Assembly: GCA_027482245.1 (NCBI GenBank)
Contig: JAIXWG010000065.1
Location: 62,001 to 126,000 of the forward strand
Direction: 5' to 3'
Length of the DNA stretch: 64,000 nucleotides
Source: Acetobacteraceae bacterium
GTDB taxonomy: Bacteria > Pseudomonadota > Alphaproteobacteria > Acetobacterales > Acetobacteraceae
Shown here: positions 42,848 through 51,522 of the stretch, in pieces
Layout: every line of letters starts with the position of its first letter
Position numbering within the stretch: position 1 is the stretch's first letter
The notes under the pieces: generated by a model
The model's input: the letters and a program-made list of their open reading frames with translations, nothing else
The model's database searches: none
What the model was told of the DNA's origin: nothing
Position numbers and translations under genes: made by a program

Positions 42848-44064
42848 GCCGAGGCCGACCCCTGCTTGGGTAGGGCCGCGAAGTCCCATTCGGTCAGCTT
42901 CCGGGCGACGCTGGCGCTGACGACATGGGCGAGCGTTACCGGGACAGCGTTGCCAAGCTGACGCATCACTTCCGACCACGCACCGTGGAAGACGTAAGCG
43001 TCAGGGAATGTTTGCAGCCGCGCTGCTTCACGTGCAGTGAAATAGCGGCCGCTACCATCCGGCCGTACCAAGGCGTTTTCGCCGCCCGGCACACCGTGGT
43101 CGCCTGCCTTCAAAGTCTTTGCAGGCAGGTCGAGCGGGCTGCCAGTATGGCCCTTATAGAACCGCACGCCTGGCTGAAAGCGGTGGTCGCGGATGAGCGC
43201 GGAGGCTTCCGGGTCCTTTTCAGGATCGGGCAGCCCGGCAAGAGCATCCCGCACGGTACGCCATGCGCGACGCTCATCGGTGGGGCGGAGATTGCGTTGC
43301 CGCAGAGTGGAGAGGTTGCGGGCTAGGCCAGCCGGCGGCGTCCCGCGCTCTGCCTTAGCGACCCGGTGTCGGTCCCAATACTCGCCGCTGAGCCATTTGT
43401 CCGACGCAAGCGCCTCACGGCTATGCGTGCTCTTTGGGAACGACCAGCGTATGCCTAGATCATCGCGGAACCCGACGATGAACACACGTTCCCGAAGCTG
43501 CGGCACCCCGTAATCGGCAGCGTTAAGCAGCTGAAAAACCACATTATAACAGAGCCCGGACCGACTGCCCGAGGTCTTATGTCGCTGCAGGCGGCGTTGG
43601 TGCGACTGCCAAGCTTCCCCCGCTTCTCGCACAAGCTCCGGGAACTCTAGCCGTAGCAGCACGTAGCTAAAGTATGTGGCAAAGCTCTCCCTGAGCAGGC
43701 CTTTGACATTTTCAAAGATAAACGCTCTGGGGCGAAGCTGGCGCACCACCTCTGCCGCTGCCGGGAACATGTCTCGTTCGTCGTTGTAGGCGCCGTGCTT
43801 GCCGCCAAGGGAGAACGGCTGACAGGGAGGGCCACCAGCGACGACATCGATCGGGCCGGTAAGGCTTGCATAATCGAACGTCCGCACGTCGCCTTCATGC
43901 AGAGGCCAATCCGCCACGAGGGGATGACCGCGCCGCTGGTTCTCCCGTATCGTGTCGCAGGCCCAGCGGTCCCATTCGACCACTGACCGATGTTCAAAGC
44001 CGGCTAGCGACAGGCCCATGCCCAAGCCGCCAGCGCCAGCGAAAAGCTCAACCGAGGTTAGCAT
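42844..44064 (-). CDS. DNA (cytosine-5)-methyltransferase, partner of the Eco29kI-like enzyme
   Basis: A 406-residue m5C methyltransferase. Motif I is VELFAGAGGLGMGLSLAGF, the catalytic PCQPFS has Cys81 and is followed by FIFENVKGLL (motif VI, about 112-121) and YGVPQLRERVFIVGF (motif VIII). The variable target-recognition region spans roughly 250-330, and motif X is RQLGNAVPVTLA. It protects the genome from the adjoining endonuclease by methylating the same sequence, probably CCGCGG. Its 5' end overlaps the vsr gene by 17 bases and its 3' end overlaps the endonuclease gene by four. Confidence 0.93.
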   Translation of the reverse strand: MLTSVELFAGAGGLGMGLSLAGFEHRSVVEWDRWACDTIRENQRRGHPLVADWPLHEGDVRTFDYASLTGPIDVVAGGPPCQPFSLGGKHGAYNDERDMFPAAAEVVRQLRPRAFIFENVKGLLRESFATYFSYVLLRLEFPELVREAGEAWQSHQRRLQRHKTSGSRSGLCYNVVFQLLNAADYGVPQLRERVFIVGFRDDLGIRWSFPKSTHSREALASDKWLSGEYWDRHRVAKAERGTPPAGLARNLSTLRQRNLRPTDERRAWRTVRDALAGLPDPEKDPEASALIRDHRFQPGVRFYKGHTGSPLDLPAKTLKAGDHGVPGGENALVRPDGSGRYFTAREAARLQTFPDAYVFHGAWSEVMRQLGNAVPVTLAHVVSASVARKLTEWDFAALPKQGSASA

Positions 44065-44497
44065 TATCTGTCCATTTGCCCGGTTGCCCGAGGAAGCGGC
44101 GCACAGCCTCAGCCACTCGCCCCCTATCCCGCAGCTCGCACTCCCAAATCACCAGCGCCCGCCAGCCTTGCTCTTCCAAGCGAGCAAGGTTCGCCGAGTC
44201 GCGCTCTGAATTACCCTGCAACTTCGGCAGCCAAAAGTCCAAGCGGCTCTTTGGCAGGCGAGCGAGCGCACATGCCGGGTCGGTATGGCGGTGCCAAAAG
44301 CAGCCGTGAACGAAGATTACAGCCCGCCTGCCGGGAAAGACGAGGTCGGGCCGGCCCGGCAGGTCTCTTCGATGCAGACGAAACCGGTAGCCCAGCCGGT
44401 GAACGAGGCTGCGTACAGCCATCTCAGGCCGTGTGTGCTTTGCTCGCACGGCACCCATCACGCGGCTGCGCTCGGGCGGGGTCAGGCTGTCCACCAT
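44048..44497 (-). CDS. vsr: Very-short-patch mismatch repair endonuclease
   Basis: Nicks T:G mismatches that arise when 5-methylcytosine deaminates, limiting the mutagenic cost of the methyltransferase. The 149-residue product starts MVDSLTPPERSRVMGAVRAKHTRPEMAVRSLVH and has the catalytic stretch GRPDLVFPGRRAVIFVHGCFWHRH, followed by WLPKLQGNSERD and LVIWECELRD. It is first in the overlapping vsr-methyltransferase-endonuclease operon, a common arrangement for such systems. Confidence 0.94.
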   Translation of the reverse strand: MVDSLTPPERSRVMGAVRAKHTRPEMAVRSLVHRLGYRFRLHRRDLPGRPDLVFPGRRAVIFVHGCFWHRHTDPACALARLPKSRLDFWLPKLQGNSERDSANLARLEEQGWRALVIWECELRDRGRVAEAVRRFLGQPGKWTDNANLG

Positions 44498-44538
44498 TGC
44501 GCCGGTTTAGCACGCGGCGACGGGAATGCCCTCTTAGG

Positions 44539-44829
44539 TTACCTAAACGCGCTAAGCGTCGCCTTGCGCTTAGTCTCGAAGTCGGCGGCGGCTTCCTCGA
44601 ACGGGCGGGCCGGGTTCGCTAGCGGCCGGACCATCATCAGCGATGGCTTGCCTTGCACGTAGTAGCCGCCCTTCATCAGCACCAGCCATCCGGCCAGTCC
44701 TTGAGCGGCCAGCCCAGACTCGGCCGCGGCGACTTCCTCCTGCGTGGGATCGGTGTGACGCCCTAGCGTGACGTGCCGCCCATCGGTGCCGAGCACGATC
44801 CAGCGCGTTTCAAGGTTCGGCTGCTCCAT
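44539..44829 (-). CDS. Small protein adjoining the integrase
   Basis: A 96-residue protein: TRWIVLGTDGRHVTLGRHTDPTQEEV, LAAQGLAGWLVLMKGGYYVQGKPSLMMVRPL, then a helical tail. It has alternating strands and one helix with no known function. Its ATG lies one base after the integrase stop, so the two are co-transcribed. It could be a directionality factor or a conserved passenger. A palindromic TTAGG-TTA-CCTAA overlaps its 3' end. Confidence 0.65.
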   Translation of the reverse strand: MEQPNLETRWIVLGTDGRHVTLGRHTDPTQEEVAAAESGLAAQGLAGWLVLMKGGYYVQGKPSLMMVRPLANPARPFEEAAADFETKRKATLSAFR

Positions 44830-44830
44830 G

Positions 44831-46117
44831 TCAGTCCTCTGCGTCCTCCACCGGCACCACGACCCCTTCTTCATCGATCTCGTAGCCAGCGAGCGCGTGC
44901 GTCATACGGGCCGCATCGTTGAGATGGTAGTACGTGCGCTCGATCTGTGCGACCGACGTACCGCACATCTCGGCCACCTGCTGGTAGCTCAGCCCTGCGG
45001 TAATACGCTCGGTGATGAAATAGTGGCGGAAGCTGTAGGGCACGAGATTGCGATCGGTGCGGTCTATGCCGGCCAGCTCCATCACCTTTTCAAAGTGGTA
45101 GTAGAGCGCGCGCTTGGTGATCGGCGTCCTGCCATCCGCAGAGAAGATCAGCTTGCCAGCGTCGCTGTCGTCCTCCCAATGCGGCCGAACGGTCTGCCTC
45201 CATCTCCGCAGGTAATCGTCATCCCGGTAAAACAGCATGCGGCTCTTGCGCACCTTACTGGTGCTGGATCGAACGGTGACGTGTACCAGCTTGATCTGCC
45301 GTTTGCGCTTCGTCGCTTTGTCCTCCACCGGATGGAACCGCCACCAGACATCGCCCCAGGTGAGCTGCATGAGTTCGCCCGTGCGCAGCCCTGACATCGC
45401 CGCCATGCGGAAAAATTGGCCGGCGACGCAGCGCATCAGCCATTCCCGCTCGTCCAGCGCATTGCGTTCCCTGTCGCAATAGCTATCGATAGCTTGGTGT
45501 ATGGCCTCGATCTCTTCGGCCTCGAATGTCGCGCGCCGGATCGCATCATCGCGCGTGTCGATGCGCGGCAGCTTGGCGAAATCGAACCCATCGATGCGCG
45601 CCTCGCCGCGCTTAAACAGCCAGTCCATCATCGCGTTAATGGTGCTCTGCTCATTCTGCACGGTCACCTGACGCGCCGCCGTCCGCCCAGCGCCCTTCAC
45701 GCGGAAATGGAAGTAGCCCTCGCAGTCGGTGCGCTCCATCTCCTTGAGCTTGGTGTCACGGCCGATGAAGTTGAGCCAGTTTTTGAGGTGCGCTTTGATA
45801 GTGCCGAGCCTGCCGGGCACGATCAGCCCGGCCTCAACATCCTTCTGCCGATGCGCGACATACAGCTCAACGGCCTGCTTGGCATCGACCGAAAAGTGGG
45901 TCTTGCCCTGCTTGATATTGGCGAAGAGCTCTAGGTACTGCTCCTTGCCCTTCTCGATGGCCGTGGTGCGGTTTCGCGTGCCAAGGCTGAGCCGAACGTA
46001 TTTTCGTTCCTTGCGCAGCCACATCCTGAACTGCCAGTAGTCGCCGCGCTTGTAGACGATGGCGTCGTCGAAAATGACGACCTCGTCCTCGGTAAATTCC
46101 TGCTTCTTGATGACCAT
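44831..46117 (-). CDS. Tyrosine integrase of the guaA island
   Basis: A 428-residue integrase with an N-terminal arm-binding region (YKRGDYWQFRMWLRKERKYVRLSLGTRN), a SAM-like core-binding domain (about 90-200) and the catalytic domain. Arg is in AMSGLRTGELMQL, box II is PYSFRHYFITERI, in which Tyr replaces the common His, and the nucleophile is in IERTYYHLND. It lies 164 bases from the guaA 3' end and should catalyse integration and excision at the ACTCCCACTC core. It is transcribed away from guaA's end, into the island. Confidence 0.92.
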   Translation of the reverse strand: MVIKKQEFTEDEVVIFDDAIVYKRGDYWQFRMWLRKERKYVRLSLGTRNRTTAIEKGKEQYLELFANIKQGKTHFSVDAKQAVELYVAHRQKDVEAGLIVPGRLGTIKAHLKNWLNFIGRDTKLKEMERTDCEGYFHFRVKGAGRTAARQVTVQNEQSTINAMMDWLFKRGEARIDGFDFAKLPRIDTRDDAIRRATFEAEEIEAIHQAIDSYCDRERNALDEREWLMRCVAGQFFRMAAMSGLRTGELMQLTWGDVWWRFHPVEDKATKRKRQIKLVHVTVRSSTSKVRKSRMLFYRDDDYLRRWRQTVRPHWEDDSDAGKLIFSADGRTPITKRALYYHFEKVMELAGIDRTDRNLVPYSFRHYFITERITAGLSYQQVAEMCGTSVAQIERTYYHLNDAARMTHALAGYEIDEEGVVVPVEDAED

Positions 46118-46280
46118 GCGCGCATGCCCGAGCCACTACGGAAAGGAGTAGCTGCAAAAACGTGCAGCTTTCCGTGCAACATTGCGCGGGCACCCGTTGG
46201 AGAGCAACGGGAATTTTGCGGGCGTGAAACTAGTGTGCAAGGTTTACGCCAAGCAATTTCAATAACTTAGAGAATTTTTC

Positions 46281-47867
46281 TTACTCCCACTCGATCGTCC
46301 CCGGCGGCTTGCTCGTGATGTCGTAGGTCACGCGGTTGATGCCCCGCACCTCGTTCACGATCCGGTTCGACACCCGGCTCAGGAACTCCATGCTGAAGGG
46401 ATAGACATCCGCCGTCATGCCGTCCGTGCTGGTCACGGCGCGCAGCGCGCAGGCCATGTCGTAGGTGCGGCCATCGCCCATCACGCCCACGGTCCGCACC
46501 GGCAGCAGCACCGCGAAGGCCTGCCAGATTGCGTCATAGAGACCCGCGTTCCGGATCTCCTCCAGGTAGATCACGTCCACCTTGCGCAGCAGGTCGGCCT
46601 TCTCCCGCGTCACCTCGCCGGGGATGCGGATGGCGAGGCCCGGGCCCGGGAAGGGGTGGCGGCCGACGATCTCCTCGGGGATGCCGAGTTCGCGGCCCAG
46701 CACGCGGACCTCGTCCTTGAACAGCTCCCGCAGCGGCTCCACCAGCTTCATGCGCATGCCCTCGGGCAGGCCGCCGACATTGTGGTGGGACTTGATGGTC
46801 ACGCTGGGCCCGCCGGTCGCGGACACGCTCTCGATCACGTCGGGATAGAGCGTCCCCTGCGCCAGGAAGTCGGCGCCGCCGACCTTGTTCTGCTCCTCCT
46901 CGAACACCTCGATGAACAGGCGCCCGATGGTCTTGCGCTTGATCTCGGGGTCCGTGACGCCGCTGAGCTGGCCGAGGAACAGGTCGCTGGCATCGCGATG
47001 CACCAGCTTGATGTTGAAGCGGTCGCGGAAGGTGCTGACCACCTGCTCGGACTCGTTCGCCCGCATCAGCCCGTGGTCCACATAGATGCAGGTCAGCTGG
47101 TCGCCGATCGCCTCATGCAGCAGCACCGCCGCCACCGAGGAGTCAACGCCGCCCGACAGCCCGCAGATCACGCGGCCGGTGCCGACCTGGGCGCGGATCT
47201 TCTCGATCATCTCGGCGCGGAAGGCGCCCATCGTCCAGTCGCCGCGGCAGCCGCAGACCAGGTGCGTGAAGTTCCGCAGCAGCTGCGCGCCATGCGGCGT
47301 GTGCACGACCTCCGGGTGGAACATCGTGCCGTAGTAGTGGCGCTCGTCATTGGCGATCAGCGCGAAGGGCGCACCCTCCGAACTCGCGACCACCCGGAAG
47401 CCCGGCGGCAGCTGCGTGATGCGGTCGCCATGCGACATCCACACCTGTTCCCGCGCGCCCTTGGCCCAGACGCCCTGGGTGATGGCGCAGTCGCCGGTCA
47501 CGTCGATGAAGGCGCGGCCGAATTCCCGCGCATGCCCCCCTTCCACCGTGCCGCCCAGCTGATGGGCCAGCGTCTGCTGCCCGTAGCAGATGCCCAGCAC
47601 GGGCAGCCCCGATTCGAAGACGTAGTCCGGCGCGCGGGGGCTCTCCCCCTCCGTCACGCTGGCCGGACCGCCGGACAGGATGATGCCCTTGGGGTCGAAA
47701 TCCCGGATGCGCTGTTCCGGCGCCGCGTTGAAGGGCCAGATCTCGCAATAGACGCCGCTCTCGCGCAGCCGCCTGGCGATCAGCTGCGTCACCTGGCTCC
47801 CGAAATCGAGCACCAGGATGCGCTCATGCCGGGCGGGGATGTCGGGGAGGGTATCGGTCTGCGTCAT
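46281..47867 (-). CDS. guaA: GMP synthase (glutamine-hydrolysing)
   Basis: Converts XMP to GMP using glutamine and ATP. The 528-residue product has a class I amidotransferase domain with Cys in LGICYGQQTLAHQLGG and His-x-Glu in GTMFHPEVVHT. The ATP-pyrophosphatase domain has the P-loop GLSGGVDSSVAAVLL, and the dimerisation domain ends in NRVTYDITSKPPGTIEWE. The start at 47867 (MTQTDTLPD) is preferred to an upstream GTG-rich stretch. The gene is intact, but its stop codon is now supplied by the island inserted at its 3' end. Confidence 0.97.
   Translation of the reverse strand: MTQTDTLPDIPARHERILVLDFGSQVTQLIARRLRESGVYCEIWPFNAAPEQRIRDFDPKGIILSGGPASVTEGESPRAPDYVFESGLPVLGICYGQQTLAHQLGGTVEGGHAREFGRAFIDVTGDCAITQGVWAKGAREQVWMSHGDRITQLPPGFRVVASSEGAPFALIANDERHYYGTMFHPEVVHTPHGAQLLRNFTHLVCGCRGDWTMGAFRAEMIEKIRAQVGTGRVICGLSGGVDSSVAAVLLHEAIGDQLTCIYVDHGLMRANESEQVVSTFRDRFNIKLVHRDASDLFLGQLSGVTDPEIKRKTIGRLFIEVFEEEQNKVGGADFLAQGTLYPDVIESVSATGGPSVTIKSHHNVGGLPEGMRMKLVEPLRELFKDEVRVLGRELGIPEEIVGRHPFPGPGLAIRIPGEVTREKADLLRKVDVIYLEEIRNAGLYDAIWQAFAVLLPVRTVGVMGDGRTYDMACALRAVTSTDGMTADVYPFSMEFLSRVSNRIVNEVRGINRVTYDITSKPPGTIEWE
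46283..46292 (+). repeat. Right attachment repeat (attR core) in the guaA 3' end
   Basis: ACTCCCACTC, matching 30455-30464. It encodes the end of the last GuaA codons (Glu-Trp-Glu) on the minus strand. The two bases to its left come from the island and provide the TAA stop. The AT-rich stretch 46118-46280 between it and the integrase ATG holds no gene and probably contains integrase arm sites and its promoter. Confidence 0.8.
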
Positions 47868-47915
47868 GGCGGGTGATGACCACAACCCCGGCGCGGGGGC
47901 AAGCGGGAACCCGGA

Positions 47916-48509
47916 CTAACCGCCTCCGGGCGTCGTCAGCGTGGCCGCCAGCAGCACGTCGATGGGGTCCCAGACCATCGCCACCTGCTCCACCCCCTGC
48001 CCCGCGACCCGGATCGATTCCCGCATCGCCATCCGCCCGCCGAGGTGCCGGTAGAAAAAGCGGCTCGGATTGTCCTCCAGCACCCAGGCCATGGCGGAAT
48101 TGCAGCCGATGGCGCGCAGATGCGCCCCCATGGCCCGCATCAGCCGGCGCCCGACCGCCCTTTCGCGGAAATCATCCAGCACATAGAGCGTCTCGACCTC
48201 GCCCTCCGCCAGGCCGCGCCGCCGCGCCCGGCCGCCGGAGGCGAAGCCCACAACCGGGGCTTCCTGCGGCGCCGGTCCCTCGCCCTCGGGCTCCGGCTGG
48301 TCGCCGCCGCCGGCGGTGGCCACGAAGACGGCGTGGCCGTCCCGCCGGTCCAGGATGGCGCGCTGGTAGAAGGCCGCCAGCCGCACCTCCGACAAGCCCG
48401 AGAGGTAGTTCTCCCCCAGGATGCCGGCATAGGCGCTGCGCCAGGCCGCCACATGCACCGCCGCGATCCCCGCGGCATCGCCCGGCCGGGCGCGGCGGAT
48501 GCAGATCAT
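47916..48509 (-). CDS. GNAT-family N-acetyltransferase
   Basis: A 197-residue acetyl-CoA-dependent transferase. The fold begins ICIRRARPGDAAGIAAVHVAAWRSAYAGIL. The acetyl-CoA loop is LYVLDDFRERAVGRRLMRAMGAHL (about residues 110-133), followed by AMAWVLEDNPSRFFYRHLGGRM, the usual motif B. A poorly conserved Gly/Pro/Glu-rich insertion (about 66-85) separates the halves. The substrate is unknown. It starts 25 bases after the stop of the RsmB-family gene and ends 48 bases before guaA, all on the minus strand. Confidence 0.88.
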   Translation of the reverse strand: MICIRRARPGDAAGIAAVHVAAWRSAYAGILGENYLSGLSEVRLAAFYQRAILDRRDGHAVFVATAGGGDQPEPEGEGPAPQEAPVVGFASGGRARRRGLAEGEVETLYVLDDFRERAVGRRLMRAMGAHLRAIGCNSAMAWVLEDNPSRFFYRHLGGRMAMRESIRVAGQGVEQVAMVWDPIDVLLAATLTTPGGG

Positions 48510-48534
48510 TCGGCGCTCCTGCCCCCGTGGCGCA

Positions 48535-49848
48535 TCAGGCCGCGCGCCGCTGCATCACGGCCGCGAAGAAGCCATCCGTGCCGTGCCGCGCGGGGGAGAG
48601 CGCCATCGCATCCTCCGCCACCGGCGCCGCGGCGCCGGGCGCCAGCGCAGCCCAGAGGCCCGGGACCGGCACCGCCTCGAACTCCGGATGGCGCTGGAGA
48701 AAGCCTTGGACCTGCAACTCATCCTCCTCCGGCAGCAGGGAACAGGTAGCGTAGACCAGGCGCCCGCCCGGCCGCACCAATTCCGAAGCATCCTCCAGGA
48801 TCGCCGCCTGCTTCTGCACCAGCTCCGCCAGGTCACGCGCATTTGTGCGGATGCGCGCATCCGGGTTGCGCCGCCAGGTGCCGCTTCCCGTGCAGGGCGC
48901 ATCCACCAGCACCCGGTCGAACTTGCGCGAGTTCCGCTTCCGCCACTTGTCGCCGGCGGCCAGCAGGTGGCGCTCGGCGTTATGGACACCGGCGCGGCGA
49001 AGCCGCTTCACCGCACCCTCCAGCCGGGTTGCGGAGACGTCGCAGGCGACGATGTGGCCCTTGTTGTCCATCGTCGCCGCGATCGCGAGCGTCTTGCCCG
49101 CCGCCCCCGCGCAGTAGTCGGCGACGCGCATGCCGGGCTTCGCATCCGTCAGCAGGGCGATGAGCTGGCTGCCCTCGTCCTGGATCTCGACCAGCCCCTC
49201 CAGATAGGCCTTGGTCGCGCCGACCGGCCGCCGGTCCGGCACGCGGAGCCCCCAGGGCGAGAGCGGCGTCACCATCGCCGGCACCCCCTCTCCGGTCAGG
49301 GCGGCCAGCACCACGTCGCGCGTGCCCTTCAGCAGGTTGGCCCGCAGGTCGAGCGGCGCGGCCTCCTCCATCGCCGCGGCCTCCGCCGCCAGGGCGTCGC
49401 CGAAGCGGGCCTTCAGCCCCGGCAGCGCCCATTCCGGCAGGTTGAGGCGCGGGCCCTCCGGCATCTCAGGGTGGATCAGCGCGCGGCCTTCCAGCTTCTT
49501 GAGCACCGCCAGCTCATGCTCGGTCAGCGGCCCGGCGCAGAACCGCTCGCCCGAGTAGTTCTGGGCGATGCCGTCCAGCAGCCAGCCTTCCGCCACCAGC
49601 AGATGGCCGGCCACCAGCAGCCGGGCGCCGGGCCGCGCCTCCCCCACCTGCTCGAAATGCCAGGCGAGGCGCAGCCGCTGCCGGATCACGCCCCAGGCGC
49701 GGTCGGAGACATTGCGCCGGTCGGAACTGCCGATGTAGCGGCGGGCCCGGAAGAAGTCGTTGGCGATGCCATCGGCCGGGCGGCGGGGCGATGCCTCCAC
49801 GGCGGCCAGCAGGTCGATCGCGGCAGCAAGCCGCGCAGCGGGTGTCAT
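48535..49848 (-). CDS. RsmB/NOP-family rRNA (cytosine-5)-methyltransferase
   Basis: A 437-residue SAM-dependent RNA m5C methyltransferase. The N-terminal third is helical and NusB-like. SAM motif I is RVADYCAGAAGKTLAIAATM, motif IV has the release Cys in RVLVDAPCTGSGTWRRNPD, and motif VI has the catalytic Cys in LVYATCSLLPEEDE. The target is probably 16S rRNA, but the exact cytosine cannot be told. The start MTPAARLAAAIDLLAAV is the normal family N-terminus. Confidence 0.88.
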   Translation of the reverse strand: MTPAARLAAAIDLLAAVEASPRRPADGIANDFFRARRYIGSSDRRNVSDRAWGVIRQRLRLAWHFEQVGEARPGARLLVAGHLLVAEGWLLDGIAQNYSGERFCAGPLTEHELAVLKKLEGRALIHPEMPEGPRLNLPEWALPGLKARFGDALAAEAAAMEEAAPLDLRANLLKGTRDVVLAALTGEGVPAMVTPLSPWGLRVPDRRPVGATKAYLEGLVEIQDEGSQLIALLTDAKPGMRVADYCAGAAGKTLAIAATMDNKGHIVACDVSATRLEGAVKRLRRAGVHNAERHLLAAGDKWRKRNSRKFDRVLVDAPCTGSGTWRRNPDARIRTNARDLAELVQKQAAILEDASELVRPGGRLVYATCSLLPEEDELQVQGFLQRHPEFEAVPVPGLWAALAPGAAAPVAEDAMALSPARHGTDGFFAAVMQRRAA

Positions 49849-50020
49849 GGTGCCTGCACGAAGGCTTCGCCTTCGTGCCCCTCAATCACCGGGCGGTCCG
49901 CATCCGCGGCCCTTGGCTTCGTCGTGCCGGAGGCATGCCTGCGGCGTGACACATAAGCGGCGGCGGCCATTCGGCCGCTCGGCCCTTCGGGCCGCAGGTC
50001 GCGGCAACGCAAACTCGATG
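49849..50020. repeat. Palindrome-rich intergenic region
   Basis: No gene is seen. Several short hairpins (GCGGCC-ATTC-GGCCGC, CGGCCC-TTC-GGGCCG, GCATGCCTGC) occur in succession. A similar GGCCGC/GCGGCC-rich block is found at 4070-4130 after the S41 protease gene, so this may be a family of REP-like intergenic elements. Confidence 0.45.
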
Positions 50021-50731
50021 TCATGCGAAAATCCGATCAGGCAGTTCGGCGAGGGTCGTGATGCGCCCCTCCGCCAGGCGGTCCAGCCCGTATTCCTCCG
50101 GCTGGGGCGTACGGTTCAGCCAGAGGACGCGGCAGCCAAAGCGCGCCGCCCCATAGGCGTCCCAGGCATTGCCCGAAACGAAGACGATGTCACGCGGCGC
50201 GCAGCCGAAGCGCATGGCAGCCAGCGCATAGACGCGGGGCGCGGGCTTGTAGATGCGCAGGTCGTCGACCGACAGCACCGCATCCAGCCGCGGCGCCAGA
50301 CCCGCCGCGCCGACGGCCGCCGCCAGCATGCCGGGCGACCCGTTGGACAGGATCGCGGTCGCCACGCCCTTCGCCTGCAGCGCCGCCAGCGCCGGCCCTG
50401 CATCGGGATAGGCATCCAGCTCCCGGTACGCCGCCAGCAGCGACTGCCGCAGCAGCGGATCGGCGATGCCATGGGTCGCCAGCGCCACGTCCAGCGCGCG
50501 TTCGGTCAGCGCCTCGAAATCCTCGTAGTCGCCGGTCTGGGACAGGATCCAGGAATACTCCAGCTGCTTCGCCCGCCACAGCGCGGACAGGGCGGCGGCC
50601 TTGCCATCGCCCGGGGCACCGATGCGCGCGGCATGCCGGCCGACCGCCGCGTGCACGTCCAGCAGCGTGCCGTAGGCGTCGAAGACACAGGCGCCGACCG
50701 GTATCGGCCGGGGCGCCGGGGGGGATGCCAT
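50021..50731 (-). CDS. Type II haloacid dehalogenase (HAD superfamily)
   Basis: A 236-residue HAD hydrolase of the L-2-haloacid dehalogenase type. Motif I is CVFDAYGTLLDVHAA with the nucleophile Asp, motif II is ATAILSNGSPGML, the Lys is in RIYKPAPRVYALA, and the motif IV region is DIVFVSGNAWDAYGAARFGCRVLWLNR. The SGNAWDA and NR signatures match dehalogenases rather than phosphatases. The start MASPPAPRPIPVGA at 50731 is chosen; upstream in-frame sequence is antisense to the next gene's leader. Confidence 0.87.
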   Translation of the reverse strand: MASPPAPRPIPVGACVFDAYGTLLDVHAAVGRHAARIGAPGDGKAAALSALWRAKQLEYSWILSQTGDYEDFEALTERALDVALATHGIADPLLRQSLLAAYRELDAYPDAGPALAALQAKGVATAILSNGSPGMLAAAVGAAGLAPRLDAVLSVDDLRIYKPAPRVYALAAMRFGCAPRDIVFVSGNAWDAYGAARFGCRVLWLNRTPQPEEYGLDRLAEGRITTLAELPDRIFA

Positions 50732-50946
50732 GCGTCGTTTGTCCTTCCTCGGGATGATCGTCACCCCGCGGGGCGCCGGGGGCAAGCGTTGCCGCACCGG
50801 CGGGGTCCGGCCACCGCTGCCGAAGCCGCTGCCGATCACCTCGGCGCGATATGTTTCAATCGGTTGCGCGGGCCTTGCGGCGCGGCCGCCACCCGGCTTG
50901 AAGTTGCATGACGGCACGCATCCAGCGCGCCGAAGGGGACACGCAG

Positions 50947-51447
50947 ATGCTGAGGACAATCGCAGCAGCCGGCGCGATGCTGGTCATGGCCACGGCCGGG
51001 GTGCTGGCGCAGCAGAAGGGCCCGGCGCCCACCGCGACGCCGGATTGGCGCGCCCAGCCGCGCTACGCCACCGCGAACCTCCGCGCGGGGTTCGAGCCCG
51101 ATCCGCACCAGGTGCAGGTGGAAGCCGGCGGCGACCGGGAGGCGACCGGCATCGGCCCGGATTGCGCCGGCTGGATCGACTTCTCCAAGCCCGACGTGGA
51201 CCTGAACTACACCGCGGGCCAGTACCCGCTCTACATCTCCGTCGTCGCCAATGTGGACACGACGCTGGTCATCAACGACGCCTCCGGCCGCTGGATCTGC
51301 AACGACGATTTCGATGGCGTGAACCCCGGCATCGTCATCCAGAACCCCGCCAGCGGGAACTACAACATCTGGATCGGCACCTTCGAGCGAGGCGCCCCGC
51401 AGCGCGCGACGCTGCGGATCAGCGAGGTTCCGCCCCAGCGTCGCTGA
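50947..51447 (+). CDS. Periplasmic beta-sandwich protein of unknown function
   Basis: A 166-residue exported protein with a Sec signal (MLRTIAAAGAMLVMATAGVLAQ). The mature part is mostly beta: CAGWIDFSKPDVDLNYTAGQYPLYISVVANVDTTLVINDASGRWICNDDFDGVNPGIVI, then SGNYNIWIGTF. This resembles the pre-peptidase C-terminal (PPC) type of sandwich. Two Cys probably form a disulfide. AAGGGG precedes the ATG. The function is unknown; similar small proteins occur near envelope genes. Confidence 0.65.
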   Translation: MLRTIAAAGAMLVMATAGVLAQQKGPAPTATPDWRAQPRYATANLRAGFEPDPHQVQVEAGGDREATGIGPDCAGWIDFSKPDVDLNYTAGQYPLYISVVANVDTTLVINDASGRWICNDDFDGVNPGIVIQNPASGNYNIWIGTFERGAPQRATLRISEVPPQRR

Positions 51448-51522
51448 GGCTGGAAGACGGGGGGCGCCGGCCCGCCGCACCGCCTGTAACACGGGCGGTG
51501 GCGAAGGGCGGCGGCTTTCGCC

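Larger units (their letters stand above)
30455..46292. mobile_element. Integrative island in the 3' end of guaA (about 15.8 kb)
   Basis: The segment is bounded by a direct repeat (ACTCCCACTC at 30455-30464 and 46283-46292), has visibly lower GC with AT-rich ends, and carries an integrase next to guaA. Removing it joins guaA to ridA and restores a TGA stop for guaA in place of the present TAA. Cargo: Rad50-like ATPase, a second short recombinase, HUH Rep-like protein, guanine-transglycosylase-like pair, Eco29kI-like restriction-modification with Vsr, and small accessory genes. No conjugation or phage structural genes are seen, so it is probably mobilised by another element or excises by its own integrase. 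Confidence 0.87.
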
